Assembly (NCBI GenBank): GCA_001632425.1
Contig: KV425604.1
Coordinates: 5,993 to 69,992 of the forward strand
Source: Neolentinus lepideus HHB14362 ss-1
Lineage: Eukaryota; Basidiomycota; Agaricomycetes; Gloeophyllales; Gloeophyllaceae
Direction of reading: 5' to 3'
Length of the DNA stretch: 64,000 nucleotides
Positions 34,302-44,621 of this stretch are shown here, piece by piece; within the stretch, counting starts at the first letter, position 1; every line of letters begins with the position of its first letter. Position numbers and translations under genes: made by a program. Below the pieces are notes generated by a model. The model was given only the letters and a program-made list of their open reading frames with translations. It was not told the DNA's origin and made no database searches.

Positions 34302-35515
34302 TCAGCGGAACACCCGTCCGACACTGTTTTTGACTACTCCAGAAAGTATTTGACCTCCCAAACCGCCCATTCCCATAGTCCATCCCGACGCAGCAGCGTT
34401 CGCCCACCGCGCCTTCGCGTCTCGATCACTTACAGAGGTAGGGAAATTTCAATCATGCGCGAGACGAGCAGCAACACGAAAATAATACTTACGCATATGT
34501 GAATCCGACGACGTTTGTCACGTTGAATACGAGTGCTAGGACTACGATCGGTATGAACCTTGAATAGTATAGGAGGGTGAGTTGACGGGGCCGACACGAG
34601 TGCGCGGCTACGCACGAGATATTAAACTTGAGGAGGGAAACTATGAAGAGGGCAAGCCACAAGGCTGGGAACGCGTAGAGCGCGATCCAAAACATCCTAT
34701 ACTTGGGTAAGTAATCAGGGCAGTGGCGATGAGTAAGGCGCAGACTGACTTCGAATCAATAGGGTTAGCAGGTCGAGAGGGCTGCCAGCATCGTTTAGTC
34801 CGATCATTCCAAGCTCAAAGTGTATTTTCCATTAAGTTCACGCACGTCTCTACTTTCAAACACCCAATAGCTCTCCCCGTCGTCGTCAACCTATAATAAA
34901 CACGCGTATTAAGCATGGGAGGTGGTAGACCCGAGCAGTCCGACGCACCTGATTCCAGTAGCGCAGGCCGACAAGTCTGCGGCCCGCAACATTCTGCGGT
35001 GGCGTTCATAGATCAGCACTCACCGTGTAGCTTCTTCGGAGTCGGACATACGTGCGGTACTCACCCGGCAATTCCAGAAGTCCATGGCTAGTAAGAGGAC
35101 GACGAATACTGTCTGGAAGCGGCGTGTTCCGTCAAACTTGAGGACCGAGCATAGGATCAAGGAAGCTCACTGATAGCACGTAGTTGTCCGTGAAGAAGCC
35201 GCAGAGGATGTAGACGGCTATTGCGGCACTGCGGAAGAGATATAGGAAGAATAGGACTACAGGGTGGGCTGACTTGCGGTACGGTCAGCCTAGGAGCATA
35301 GGACCGAGCATCAGGCTCACTTGTCGGAAGATACCAGCCAAACCCGACTCGACATCGCCAGGATTCGTTGCCACTCCATCCGCACGGTTTGTGGGCGTCA
35401 AGACCACAGGCTGTCTTGCGTTTGCATTCGCGTTCCCCGCCGGCGCCTGGCTCGGCGCAGACGTTTCTTCATCGGGTTCGATGGTGTCAAGCAGCGGTTG
35501 TGTTGCAGTGCTCAT
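34302..35515 (-). CDS. TVP23: Golgi membrane protein TVP23 (FAM18 family)
   Basis: Nine minus-strand exons: 35321-35515, 35171-35272, 35065-35112, 34949-34993, 34846-34890, 34750-34781, 34616-34696, 34493-34558 and 34302-34428; 246 residues. Tvp23 is a multi-pass protein of late Golgi vesicles involved in traffic. After a polar N-terminus (about 60 residues) come membrane segments [52 protein letters not shown] and [21 protein letters not shown]. Family hallmarks are [52 protein letters not shown] and [13 protein letters not shown], ending VGRVFR. Each splice site restores a known family block, so the model is firm. Confidence 0.95.
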
Positions 35516-36186
35516 TGCCCAGCGTCAGCGCCAAGTGTAGTGCTGAGGGTGCAGTAGCAGACCTGTTTCAGTAGACTTGGTACGCGTCTCCTAAAAAAGA
35601 CTTAGTAGACGAGCAACTGTCTTTAATGGAGACTTGTACCGGTTTCGTTTACCCTCCCTTGACTCAGTTCATCGTCCGGAAAAGGTATAAGCAGCACATG
35701 CCTCCGTCTCAAAGAGGAGGTCAGTGACCGACACAATGGGTGGCCGATGCCGCACGTCGGCAGACTCCTCCTGCATCTTGCAGCTACGAGTAGGGTGTAA
35801 AAAAGCGCTGATTTTCCTATTCCACAGCTACCGATGAATATGTTAACATCATTCCCCTTTTCGACTTCACGAGAAAGTGTAACTTGGAAATCTCACAGAC
35901 TCATATCGAAGTTTAAACTGATACCACTGATACCACTGATCTGAGCCAATTTTCGGTATGGTAAGTGGATTATCAGACATTTGAGGTTGGATAGATACAT
36001 AAATTAAGCCACAGAGCAGTAGTCTAAAGCATATTACAGACGAGGAAGATAAAACGACACAGTGCAAAAGAGCCAGCCGGTGTGTGCCGGTGCGACCGCC
36101 ACAATACGCACGTGGTGCCATTGCGTCGGCGCGAGCCCCCCTGAATCAGGTAACTGTCGTTTCCTAAACGGGCGGAAGGGAGGACT
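35516..36186. other. Intergenic spacer left of the hAT element
   Basis: About 670 bases including the TVP23 5' flank. No convincing gene seen. Confidence 0.45.
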
Positions 36187-36194
36187 CCCTAGCG
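36187..36194 (+). repeat. Target-site duplication, left copy (CCCTAGCG)
   Basis: CCCTAGCG directly precedes the left TIR of the hAT element and is repeated exactly at 37178-37185. Eight bases is the diagnostic duplication length for hAT transposons. Confidence 0.92.
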
Positions 36195-37177
36195 TAATGT
36201 TGCCGAAGGTCGGGTCGGGGTCGGGTCAGCCACTTTTTCGTGACCTTTGACCTGACCCTCAGGAAGGTTCAGCTGTTGTCGTGAACCTGGCCCTGAACCG
36301 GATGTTCAAGAGGGGTCGGGTCACTTGAGGGTCGGGTTGAGGTCGACCCGGGGTCGACCTCTGAACCATGTACAATGTACATAAAGGGTAAAATATATAC
36401 ATGATACTTCAGTAGCTAAGCCTATACCTTCCTAAGGGTCATCATCCCAGCACCGTTTCTGAGCTTCTCTCCGAGCTGCAGCCTCCAGCTCCTGCAGCCG
36501 CTGTTCAGTCTTGTATTTTGACTTCAGTGATTGAATCGCACTAAACATTGTTAGCGAAAGTCGGCCTCGTCGCTTGTCATCGGTAAGTGCAGCATCGGAA
36601 AAGTCGCGCTCGCACGGCACGGACGACGCTTGGATAGCGAGAATGACGCGCCATACGAGAAAGCACAGGATATCGTGCTTCATTAACCTGAAGAGTGAAA
36701 TGATTTGATTAGAGTAATTACTGGGTCATTTATCGAGTGTACATACCTTCCACCACGCCAACGGGTCTCCTTTAGCCAGCCCATGACTCGGAGTCTCGGA
36801 CTCGGTGGTGATGGTAAAGAGTGGACAGGTCATCTGCGACAGGGTATACAGAATAATATAGCATTAGGACTCCGATGATATCTACCATGTATGTAGGCTA
36901 TGGTTGTGAGGGTCAAGTCAAGGAGGTGAGGAGGACCACTCTGACCCTCGACCCGACCGGGGGGGATATACTAAATATATGCAGTCATATATAGGTAAAG
37001 GGTCAGGGTCGACCACGGGTCGACCACAGTTCAGACAGGTTCGGACATTGGTGACCTCTGACCCGAACCATCAGTGAACCGAGGGGTCGGTCCAATGGGG
37101 GGTCGGGTCAAGAGGGTCGGGTCGGAGGTCGACCTCGGTTCAGAGGGTCTTGACCCTCGCGACCTTCGGCAACATTA
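36195..37177. mobile_element. Non-autonomous hAT element, complete ends
   Basis: A 983-base element with perfect 18-base terminal inverted repeats (TAATGTTGCCGAAGGTCG at the left; its reverse complement ends at 37177) and an exact 8-base target duplication. Both subterminal regions are packed with GGTCGGGTC / GACCCGACC motifs, a common hAT arrangement for transposase binding. Inside, only the C-terminal dimerisation end of a transposase remains, so the element cannot move on its own. It lies 113 bases upstream of the ATG of the next gene, within its promoter or 5' UTR. Confidence 0.93.
36432..36833 (-). pseudogene. hAT transposase C-terminal (dimerisation) fragment, frameshifted
   Basis: Minus-strand remnant. 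An upstream part reads DPLAWWKVNEARYPVLSRMAR across an intron (about 36688-36746). The frame then breaks near 36639 and continues as VILAIQASSVPCERDFSDAALTDDKRRGRLS, ending at 36432. The WW.....YP and ASSVPCER..S blocks are the hAT C-terminal dimerisation signature. The break is consistent with a small deletion. The N-terminal zinc finger and catalytic parts are absent. Confidence 0.82.
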
Positions 37178-37185
37178 CCCTAGCG
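37178..37185 (+). repeat. Target-site duplication, right copy (CCCTAGCG)
   Basis: Exact copy of 36187-36194, directly after the right TIR. Confidence 0.92.
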
Positions 37186-37289
37186 TGCATCGGAAATATG
37201 CACTAGCCTACTGTTTCAGCTCAAGCGCGTCGCGGAGACAGGAACGTGGCTACCTCTCCAGTGTCGATCACTGCTACCGCGTCCTTGCC

Positions 37290-38951
37290 ATGAATTCCGT
37301 TGAGGCTGGCCTCAACAACGTCCACGACGCGCCAACAGAAAGAACTCCTTTACTAAATGACAGCAGTGTGACTCTTGGGCCCAACAGTGACTCGCCAACA
37401 CACCATCTCCCCTTCGTCGAAACAGCCGTTACTCGCGTCCGGACTTTGAAGCCAGGAGAAGTGGGCTCGGCCGATATCAATGTGGATGCGTCCCTTGGTC
37501 GTACTGCTCGAACAGCGTTTACCTTGATTGTACTTTTGGAGCTGCGCTGCTCAATACAAAGAGAATCTCACGACTCCTTGGGCATTCTGCAGCAATGGTC
37601 CCTGCGAAATGCTCGCTCAAGAGATACAGATGATTTGGATCGGAGGATCTGCCAGACTTTCCAGTATATATTGGAAGAGAGCGGTAGCAATGATGAAGAT
37701 CTTCTGAGCGTGCTGCTACTTGAATTTCCGTACACGAGAAATAGTGCACGCGTAATAAGAGGTCAGTTTGTATATGATCTCACTTCTCGACGCTCATCAA
37801 TTCAGTGAATTATTTCTATGTCATACAGTCATTGATATTCTGATCCATAAAAATGTCCCTACAAAATTTTTGTCTCATCCCGTCATTATGTTTAGTCTGC
37901 TCAGTGTATGGAACCGCGGACTTCCTCCAGTGATTCATGGTTCCGTCAATACATTCACTGAAAGGCTATACTACCGTTTCACCCGAATATGTCCTCCGCG
38001 GTATGTCTCCACTTAACTTCTATAACTCGAGATGTTTACATCGGTGATAGATTTCTGCATCTACTGGATCTATTATTTGAGCTTGCGTACCTCGCCGTCC
38101 TTGCGAATTTTGTCCTGGATCCACCTTCAAGACCCATAATTACCTACGGTCCATCATCCCTAGGTGCCAGAGGCATCTTTCTAATCCTCTACTCAGCGGC
38201 CTCTCTTGTACGCTCATGGTCCATGTCAGTCCTCTCTGCTGCGATGGTATTCGTACCGTTCATCTCCTGTCTCCCTGCCGTTCCCTATCCTGGGGATAAT
38301 GCCTTTGATGTCCTCCTGCTTGGACTGTCGCTCCATATTCTGGCTCTTCATCTCCCGCACGCGCCCAGTCCAGCACTCTTGTTCAATATCGAGAAATCTC
38401 TGCCTTTATCAACGCTATTCTGCAACGCAATACAGCGCGTATTCTACCCAGCGCTTATTTTCTTCCTGCCAGCATTGTTCATAACCCTGTATCTACTCTC
38501 AACCTCCCTCTCAGACACGTTCCTGCGTATACAAACATTGCTCGGTTTACCCGCACCCATGGAAACCCGCGCAGCATTCATGGCTCTCGGAATCACCTTA
38601 TTGCTTCTCTTCATCTCGTTCATAGTCCTTCTCACCCTGCTCTTCCCATCGATCATATCAAATCCCTCTGCATCGGGCTCTCAATGGGATTGCTACACAG
38701 AGCCTGTGGGCCTCGATGCGCGCAGGCTGTTCGTGCGCTCTGTGGCGGTCTACAGCACACCATATTTTTTCCCTCCCTTGATTAATTTGATACCGTTCGT
38801 ACTGGTAAGGGCGCCGAAGATGTTTTTATATGTCGTGGGGAAGAAGAGAGTAGTGTTCTTGGAGAGGGTGGAGGCTGGGTTGTGGTGGGTGCTTGTCGCG
38901 CCGCTTGGGTCATTGGTTGCTAGTATCCGGCTTTGGGGGCTTCTGCAGTGA
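37290..38951 (+). CDS. Predicted multi-pass membrane protein, unknown family
   Basis: Three exons: 37290-37761, 37829-38000 and 38051-38951; 514 residues. The N-terminal 150 residues are soluble and include ERTPLL, an acidic dileucine-type motif often used for vacuole/endosome sorting. From about residue 215 there are about seven hydrophobic segments, among them LLDLLFELAYLAVLANFVL, VLLLGLSLHILALHL, YPALIFFLPALFITLYLL and ALGITLLLLFISFIVLLTLLF. Acceptor 38050 was chosen because it joins CPPR to FLHLLDLL in frame. I do not recognise the family. A soluble N-domain plus a membrane bundle could suit a channel or transporter, but no motif supports this. The hAT element sits in its 5' region. Confidence 0.7.
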
Positions 38952-39436
38952 CATTGTCATGTTTGCTGTGCCCAGAGTCAACTATGATGAATGCTACTGT
39001 TCTGAGCATTCTAGAAGATGCATTGCTCCAGGACTACCCAGGCTCAGAGTAAAATTCGCACACTCCACCACTGCTCGATGTCGTGGTTACTGTTTCCTGT
39101 CTATGAGCTATGTATACAGATTGGCTTCAGCGTGGATATTGCCAGTTCCTCTATACGCCGTTACGATGTTTACGGGCAACGGCCTCTACATCATTTCGAC
39201 GCAGTTGTAGGGAAAGAGAAGGACCCTGTTTATCTCGGGCACTGGATGGACATTACTGTAACAGAATCAACGGTGTTTGAATTTTAGATCCCCTGTTGTA
39301 TGACATGGGCACCTTCATCGGATGGAATACAATCGTATGCTCGCCCCCGGGTTGAAGTAACGGTAGCACTGGAAGGGCAAATTTACTCGTCAACGCAGGA
39401 TGGCATCAGGTGGGGTGGGTGAAGACACGTGACGCG
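38952..39436. other. Spacer left of the inverted duplication
   Basis: 3' flank of the membrane-protein gene. Nothing recognised. Confidence 0.45.
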
Positions 39437-39704
39437 TCGACGCGTTGTGGCAACACGGACAGTTTCCCATCAGCCACCATGAAGTTAAGACATACAACAA
39501 GTGTACTGCGCCATCTACTGTCCACTATGACTACCTGCATCTGAACATTGCATCCTGATAGTTCTGGTGGAAGTTGGAAATGGCCTCACGCTCGCTATGT
39601 TTCAATCCTGACCGTGTCGTCATACAGCCAGCCTCCCGTCAAGAAAAGGCAGCTTCGTGGGCATCGATCGACCTGCCAGCCACTGCCAGCCGCTTCAGGA
39701 AACG

Positions 39705-39712
39705 TATAAATA
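39705..39712 (+). promoter_or_regulatory. Candidate TATA box (TATAAATA) of the left duplicated gene
   Basis: TATAAATA lies 41 bases upstream of the start codon and is preserved at the matching place in the right copy (60493-60500). With so short a spacing the 5' UTR would be very short. Confidence 0.55.
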
Positions 39713-39745
39713 CCCTGCCCCCTCCCCTCGATGTCCCTCAACAAC

Positions 39746-42018
39746 ATGGAACAATACTTTACTGTCACTCGACTCTTAGGTACAGCCGGTCTTACATCTT
39801 CGGTGCTCGACACCATCGACATCTCTGGTCTCTCTCAGCTTCTACGGAGTGTCGCTCCTCTGCTGCGACGACTATTCTCTGTTCTCTTCGGGTGCATGCT
39901 CTCCCCGCAGCTCCCGGCGCCCGCTCCAGTTCTCTTGCTGGACGCCGCACCCGATAACATGGAGAAGAAGACATCGATGTTCCTCGTCGGCACCACGGTA
40001 CTCGGACTTGCTGTATCTACAATAGGTTTTATTATCGTCGCCGTTTGGTTATTCGCTACAAGGACACCCGCGCTCGACAACTCTGATTCGACCCCCGTGG
40101 CGGATTGGGTAGTCAACTCTATTGCCCCCTCCCACACTATCACGGTAAGTACACTCCTTAGTTGTTCCTTGTCAAGCTCGTTTAACAATATCTCCGACAG
40201 AACTCTACATGCCTTACGTTCTCCCCGGTGCTCTTTGAGATCGACCTCGACAACATCTCTCAAGGCACGGTGCACGAGTCCTCGACCAGCGTGGGCAATA
40301 TTCTCTCCGGCCTCAACGCCCCGCTCAAGTTCCCCGCGTCTCGTCGGAAGCCTGACAAAAGGCTTATAGGAGGAGAAGCTCTCTCACAGCTGGTAAGTAC
40401 ATCCATCATTCACATTATAATATTCTGTAGAAGGTCTAATATCTTCGTTGCAGTTCGAGGGTATCAGCGCAGCTGTCTCACAAGACTCGCAAGCCTCAGC
40501 CGACGGGTCTGGCATCATCGCTCACCTTCCTCCACTCCCGTCAAACTGTATCGTCAGCGACACTTGGTCTCCCTCCATCGACTTTCATTCGGCAGTATCC
40601 TCGTCCTTCACCATCTATCATAGTTTGTCAAGTATAGGTGTATCTGGATCACTGCTGAGTGATGGACAAGTTGGATGTCCTGGAGACCTAAGCCGCATTT
40701 CGGTTGAAGCAGTAAGTCATATATCTTATTTTTATGGGAAACGAGTCTAATGCAGTGTTATGTAGCTGAATGGCTCCTGCGCCTTAGACGACGATCAGCC
40801 GTACGTGGATTACGTTCCAGCGAGCCCCTTTGGCCACAGCGCTCGGGCTCGATCAGTAAGTGAGATGTCCTCTTGCCTGATGCAACTCTAATCCAGTATC
40901 GTAGTTTAATGGTCCCAACGTTTCGCCCTCCCTATCCGCTATCACAAGCCACAATCACACGAGAACATCTCGATCATTGCAGGACAATGGACGGTGCCCT
41001 CCCCAAATTACAGCTGCAGGTCAGCCGGTAAGTATTACTCCTTATTCTTCACATGGATAGTCATTTATGGCGTCTTGTGTAGTTCGATCGTGAGCAGGAG
41101 GAGAACGCAGAGGAATTCGCAGGCGGGCTTCTGAGCGAATCTACCAGCAAACATCTCCCGTCGATCCCATCCCTAGACTACGCAAATCTTTCGGTAGGCG
41201 ATATCCAAGAACACCCGGCCGGTCCGGGCGATAGGTTTTCAAGAAGAGTGTCATCACCATCTGCAAGCTTACAAGGCCACCGGCGCAGCCCCCGAGGTGT
41301 AAGGGGCCCCGGACAGACAGTGAGTAAATTCTTTATCCTTACCGTAGAGCAATCTCAACTATTCCTTCCGTAGCATGGCCTCTGGTCATCACATGTCTAT
41401 AATCAAGTGTCAAACCAGCGCTCATTCCGCACGTTCTCTCACTCGAGGCACAGCCCCATCTCAGCAAGTACACCTCAACGCGATCAACTCTCGTCTCCTC
41501 CGACATACGGCCACCGGCGCAGCACCCGAGGTGTAAGGGGCCCCGGACAGACAGTGAGTAAACCGTTCATCATTCCCGAGCATTTCTGAATCTGCTTATT
41601 ATAGGCCACATGCATCGTTCCGACTGGTTCGGACGGCTCCGCGACGTCATTTTCTGCTCAGACGAACAGCAATCTCAGGAGCGACGAGAAAGAGTATATT
41701 TTACGGAGACTTGACGAGCTATATCGGAGGACAAGAGATCACCTTGAGGAGAGTAAAAGGAAAATGCGCGAATGGAAGGAAGCAAGGAAGAAGAAACTGG
41801 AAGAAGAGAGAATAGAGAATAGAGACATAGAAGAGAAGGAAAGAGAGACGACAATACAACCACGATTGGATCTAGACAACGCGACGCAGGTCGAATCGCA
41901 ACCACCCGCTCTTCCAACTCCTCCATCGACATGGGACTTGTCAATACTCCCGGAGCCGCCGGTCGCCCTCCCGCCTCCACCAATCCCCGAACCCGACAAC
42001 AGTATATATTCTCTGTGA
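39746..42018 (+). CDS. Single-pass membrane protein with C-terminal coiled coil, duplicated gene, left copy
   Basis: Eight exons: 39746-40144, 40201-40392, 40454-40711, 40766-40855, 40905-41027, 41083-41319, 41374-41553 and 41605-42018; 630 residues. All seven introns are phase 0 with strong GTAAGT/GTGAGT donors. ATG 39746 (MEQYFTVTR) was preferred to ATG 39731 because only the former survives in the right copy. One membrane span lies at about 79-104 (MFLVGTTVLGLAVSTIGFIIVAVWLFA). The C-terminus holds a charged helix (about 527-582, RRLDELYRRTRDHLEES...) and a Pro-rich end. Exons 6 and 7 end in the same block, HRRSPRGVRGPGQT / HRRSTRGVRGPGQT, a sign of internal exon duplication. Family and function not recognised. 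Confidence 0.78.
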
Positions 42019-42021
42019 TAG

Positions 42022-42372
42022 GCCTACGCTCCCCCGGGCCACAATCATGGACAACCTCCGCCATCCCGTAAATCCGATTCTTCCCGTCTGCGATACGCCT
42101 ACGCTCCCCCGGGCTACAGTCATGGACAGCTTATGCCGCCTTCGCCATCCTCGATATCCGACACTTCCGATCCGCGACACGCCTACGCTCCCCCGGGCTA
42201 CAGTTACGGACGAACTACGCGGCCTCTGCCATCTCCTAAACCCGATTCTTCCTGTCCGCGACACGCCTACGCTCCCCCGGGCTACAGCCACGGACAGCTT
42301 ATGCCGCCTCTGCCATCCCCTGCACCCGATTATTCCGGTCCACGACATGCCTACGCTCCCCCGGGCTATAGT
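42022..42372 (+). repeat. 84-base tandem repeat array, left (about 4-5 units)
   Basis: GCCTACGCTCCCCCGGGC starts at 42022, 42097, 42181, 42265 and 42349, i.e. one 75-base and three 84-base periods. In the host gene's frame the array reads as AYAPPGYSHGQ-type 28-residue repeats, but TGA and TAG (42016-42021) stand between. Another plus frame and a minus frame are also open because the period is a multiple of three. Confidence 0.9.
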
Positions 42373-42683
42373 TTGTGGACATTTCTTATTTACTCAGTGC
42401 GACGTATTTCCTTCTCTCGATTTGTTCATGATAGAACCTGTAGTGTATGGATCATTGGTAACTCTGGAACTCAAGTATGTATGGATCATGGACGCGTTTC
42501 TTAGAATTAGTTTATACATTATAGAGACAAGTTGTAACCAAGTTAGTGCCTCGTGGATATCTGTACTATGTATCTTTGAACATTAATGTGGCTGTGCAAG
42601 TCACGCGAGTTGCTCGCCGCGTCCCACGGTGATCTAGTCGGCGACATATTGCTGTCTCTATCTAGAGTTGCTACTGTATTGAA

Positions 42684-44575
42684 ATGTCGAAACGCTCTGT
42701 TTCTGCTGCTGGTTCTTCAAGTTCACGTCCTGCTAAAAGGCGACGTACAGGCGGTCTCCCCGCTTTCGGCGCAGCAACAGAAGATGATATACAGCCGACT
42801 CAAACCGACGTTCCATCTTCATCTGTCCTGTCTACCAGGATATTGCCCCCTGACTACATTCCTCTGCTTATAACTCTGTGCGCCCGTGTCTTCGTTGCTA
42901 ACATTCGAATGTTAGCTAAGGACGAAGATACTTGGGCCGCTACGAGAGAATGGTTGAAAGTAGTCCCCGACCCCATGATTCCAAAGATTTTTTCCATGCT
43001 ACGTACCTCCTGTCCGACTGTTCTCAGCCACGGCTTTATCTTGGCTGTATGACCCTCTGCTAGTGCATGCTTTTGGTGATGCTGATATCGCGGACAACAG
43101 GATTTCATGCGGGGACCTTCCATTACTTTGACTGACGACTTACCCGGAGTCCAGCGCATGACTATTTCTGGGGTCGCGCGATGCGGTACTTCTTTGCAAG
43201 AATTACATCTCATTGGACTATCCAAATATGCCGATGCGGTGTTTGCGTCAGTACTTCCCAGCTTGTCTGGACTGCGGGTGCTCAATCTACGGTGCGACAT
43301 GCTGTATACACTAAATCGACTTCGGCACTGACCATCCACAGAGGATGTTCGAAGGTTGCAGCCAAGACGGTTGAAGCGGCGCAGAAGTCCTGCCCTCTGT
43401 TGATCTCTCTCAATCTGAGTTACACAGCGATCACTCCGGGGTCACTCGGCCCGCTTGTCGTGTCATTACCAGACCTTGAGGTGTTGAAGCTTGCAGGAAT
43501 CCCCAATTGGGCTAGTTCACTCCTGATCATGTATGTAGTCGGCTTGCTAATTAAACTCCTTTGGACGAATTCAGACAGATGCGACATTTGCCAAGTTCCT
43601 GTCCACTATGGAAGAACAGCAAAACTTCCAGATGACAAAGTTACGGACCTTGAAACTCCGTCAAACACGGTTATCCGACCACTCGCTGGATCCGATCCTT
43701 GTGGCATGCCCCAACCTGAAGCGACTAGATGTGTCTTTCACTCTCATAAAACGACCCGCTCAACTCACAGGCGACTCTCCACCACCCCTGGAGAAGCTCA
43801 CACTGACTTCGACACGCATCTCGAATGCTGATGTTGTCACAATTGTTTCTCGTCTTCCCCAGTTGAAGATCCTTGCTCTCGGAGCGTTAGGTGGCGGGCA
43901 AGGGTCTAGCGTCGCCCTTGCCAATTCTTCCGCTATGACCCTAACCGACGACACCCTCCGAGCACTCACTGACGTCCTCGACAGTTTCAAACATCTCGAG
44001 GACGTCAACCTAGTTGGGAACACCAAGCTTGGTCTAGGAAGTAAACAGGACCGTGCTCTCGCAGCCTTTGTCCGGAGAGTAGGCAGGAAATGCAAGGTAC
44101 CGTCCCAAGTCTCTGCGAATGAGTTCATGTCTGATGATCTTCCAGAGATTAAACTTTGCAAATATCTCTTCCTTACGATCCAGCGACCTCAGCGACCTGG
44201 TTCCTTGGCATGCTGACGAAGATCCTCCGCCTCTAGAAACTCTAATCTTGAATTATACTAATGTAGACGATGATGCCGCCGCTTTTATTAGCAGTTGTGG
44301 CGTCCTTGCAACACTCGAGGTGCAGGGTACGAAATTTACAAGTGCGTTTAGCCTTACTGGTTAGGTGCGATAGCTACAAATACTTGATATTAAGGCGAGG
44401 GATTGTTTCCCATTATCGATGCTTGTCCCAAACTTCAGAGATTGGATTTGACAAGCTGTCGTGGCATTAATGTTACTGATCGGCGACGCTTCTTTGAGGT
44501 GAATCACTTTCACCTTTCTTGGACAGCATCCTTGACCATAATATCTTGCAGGTCTGGGAGGATGAGCGACATTAG
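42684..44575 (+). CDS. Leucine-rich-repeat (RNI-like) protein
   Basis: Seven exons: 42684-43046, 43101-43291, 43342-43510 (or 43534), 43575-44096, 44146-44341, 44395-44498 and 44552-44575; about 522-530 residues. The N-terminus is basic and Ser-rich (SSSSRPAKRRRTGG, a possible nuclear localisation signal). Repeats such as LQELHLIGLSKYADAVFASVLP, LISLNLSYTAITPGSLGPLV, LKRLDVSFTLIKRP, LEKLTLTSTRISNADVV and LQRLDLTSCRGI suit cysteine-containing/RNI-type LRRs found in F-box and regulatory proteins; no F-box was seen. Intron 3 is ambiguous: a GC start at 43511 gives the smoother IPNW-TDATFAKFL, while a GT start at 43535 adds eight residues. It converges on the GH74 gene with only 46 bases between stops. 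Confidence 0.8.
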
Positions 44576-44621
44576 GACTAAACATTTATTTGTATACACT
44601 TGATATACTCATTACGCCCGT

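Larger units (their letters stand above)
39437..42545 (+). repeat. Inverted duplication, left arm (~3.1 kb)
   Basis: This segment recurs in reverse complement at about 57520-60770. From at least 39746 to 42064 a left position x corresponds to 100205 minus x on the right with no net length change over 2.3 kb, introns included. Only scattered substitutions were seen (for example DLDNIS/DFDNVS and GVSGSLLSDG/VVSGSLLGDG). Beyond the gene, similarity continues more loosely to the listed ends, which are approximate. No clear TIRs or target duplications of the unit were found. Confidence 0.93.

Noticed and set aside
37290..38951. Assignment as a TRP/Yvc1 vacuolar channel
   Set aside because: Only general topology fits; I could not see a pore or family-specific motif.
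41941..42348. Minus-strand ORF of VARGSVGVSRTGRIGF repeats
   Set aside because: The 84-base period keeps several frames open; the opposite-strand reading follows from the repeat and has no start or promoter evidence.
42022..42372. CRISPR-like array
   Set aside because: Adjacent near-identical 84-base units without unique spacers, in a eukaryotic genome; it is a minisatellite.
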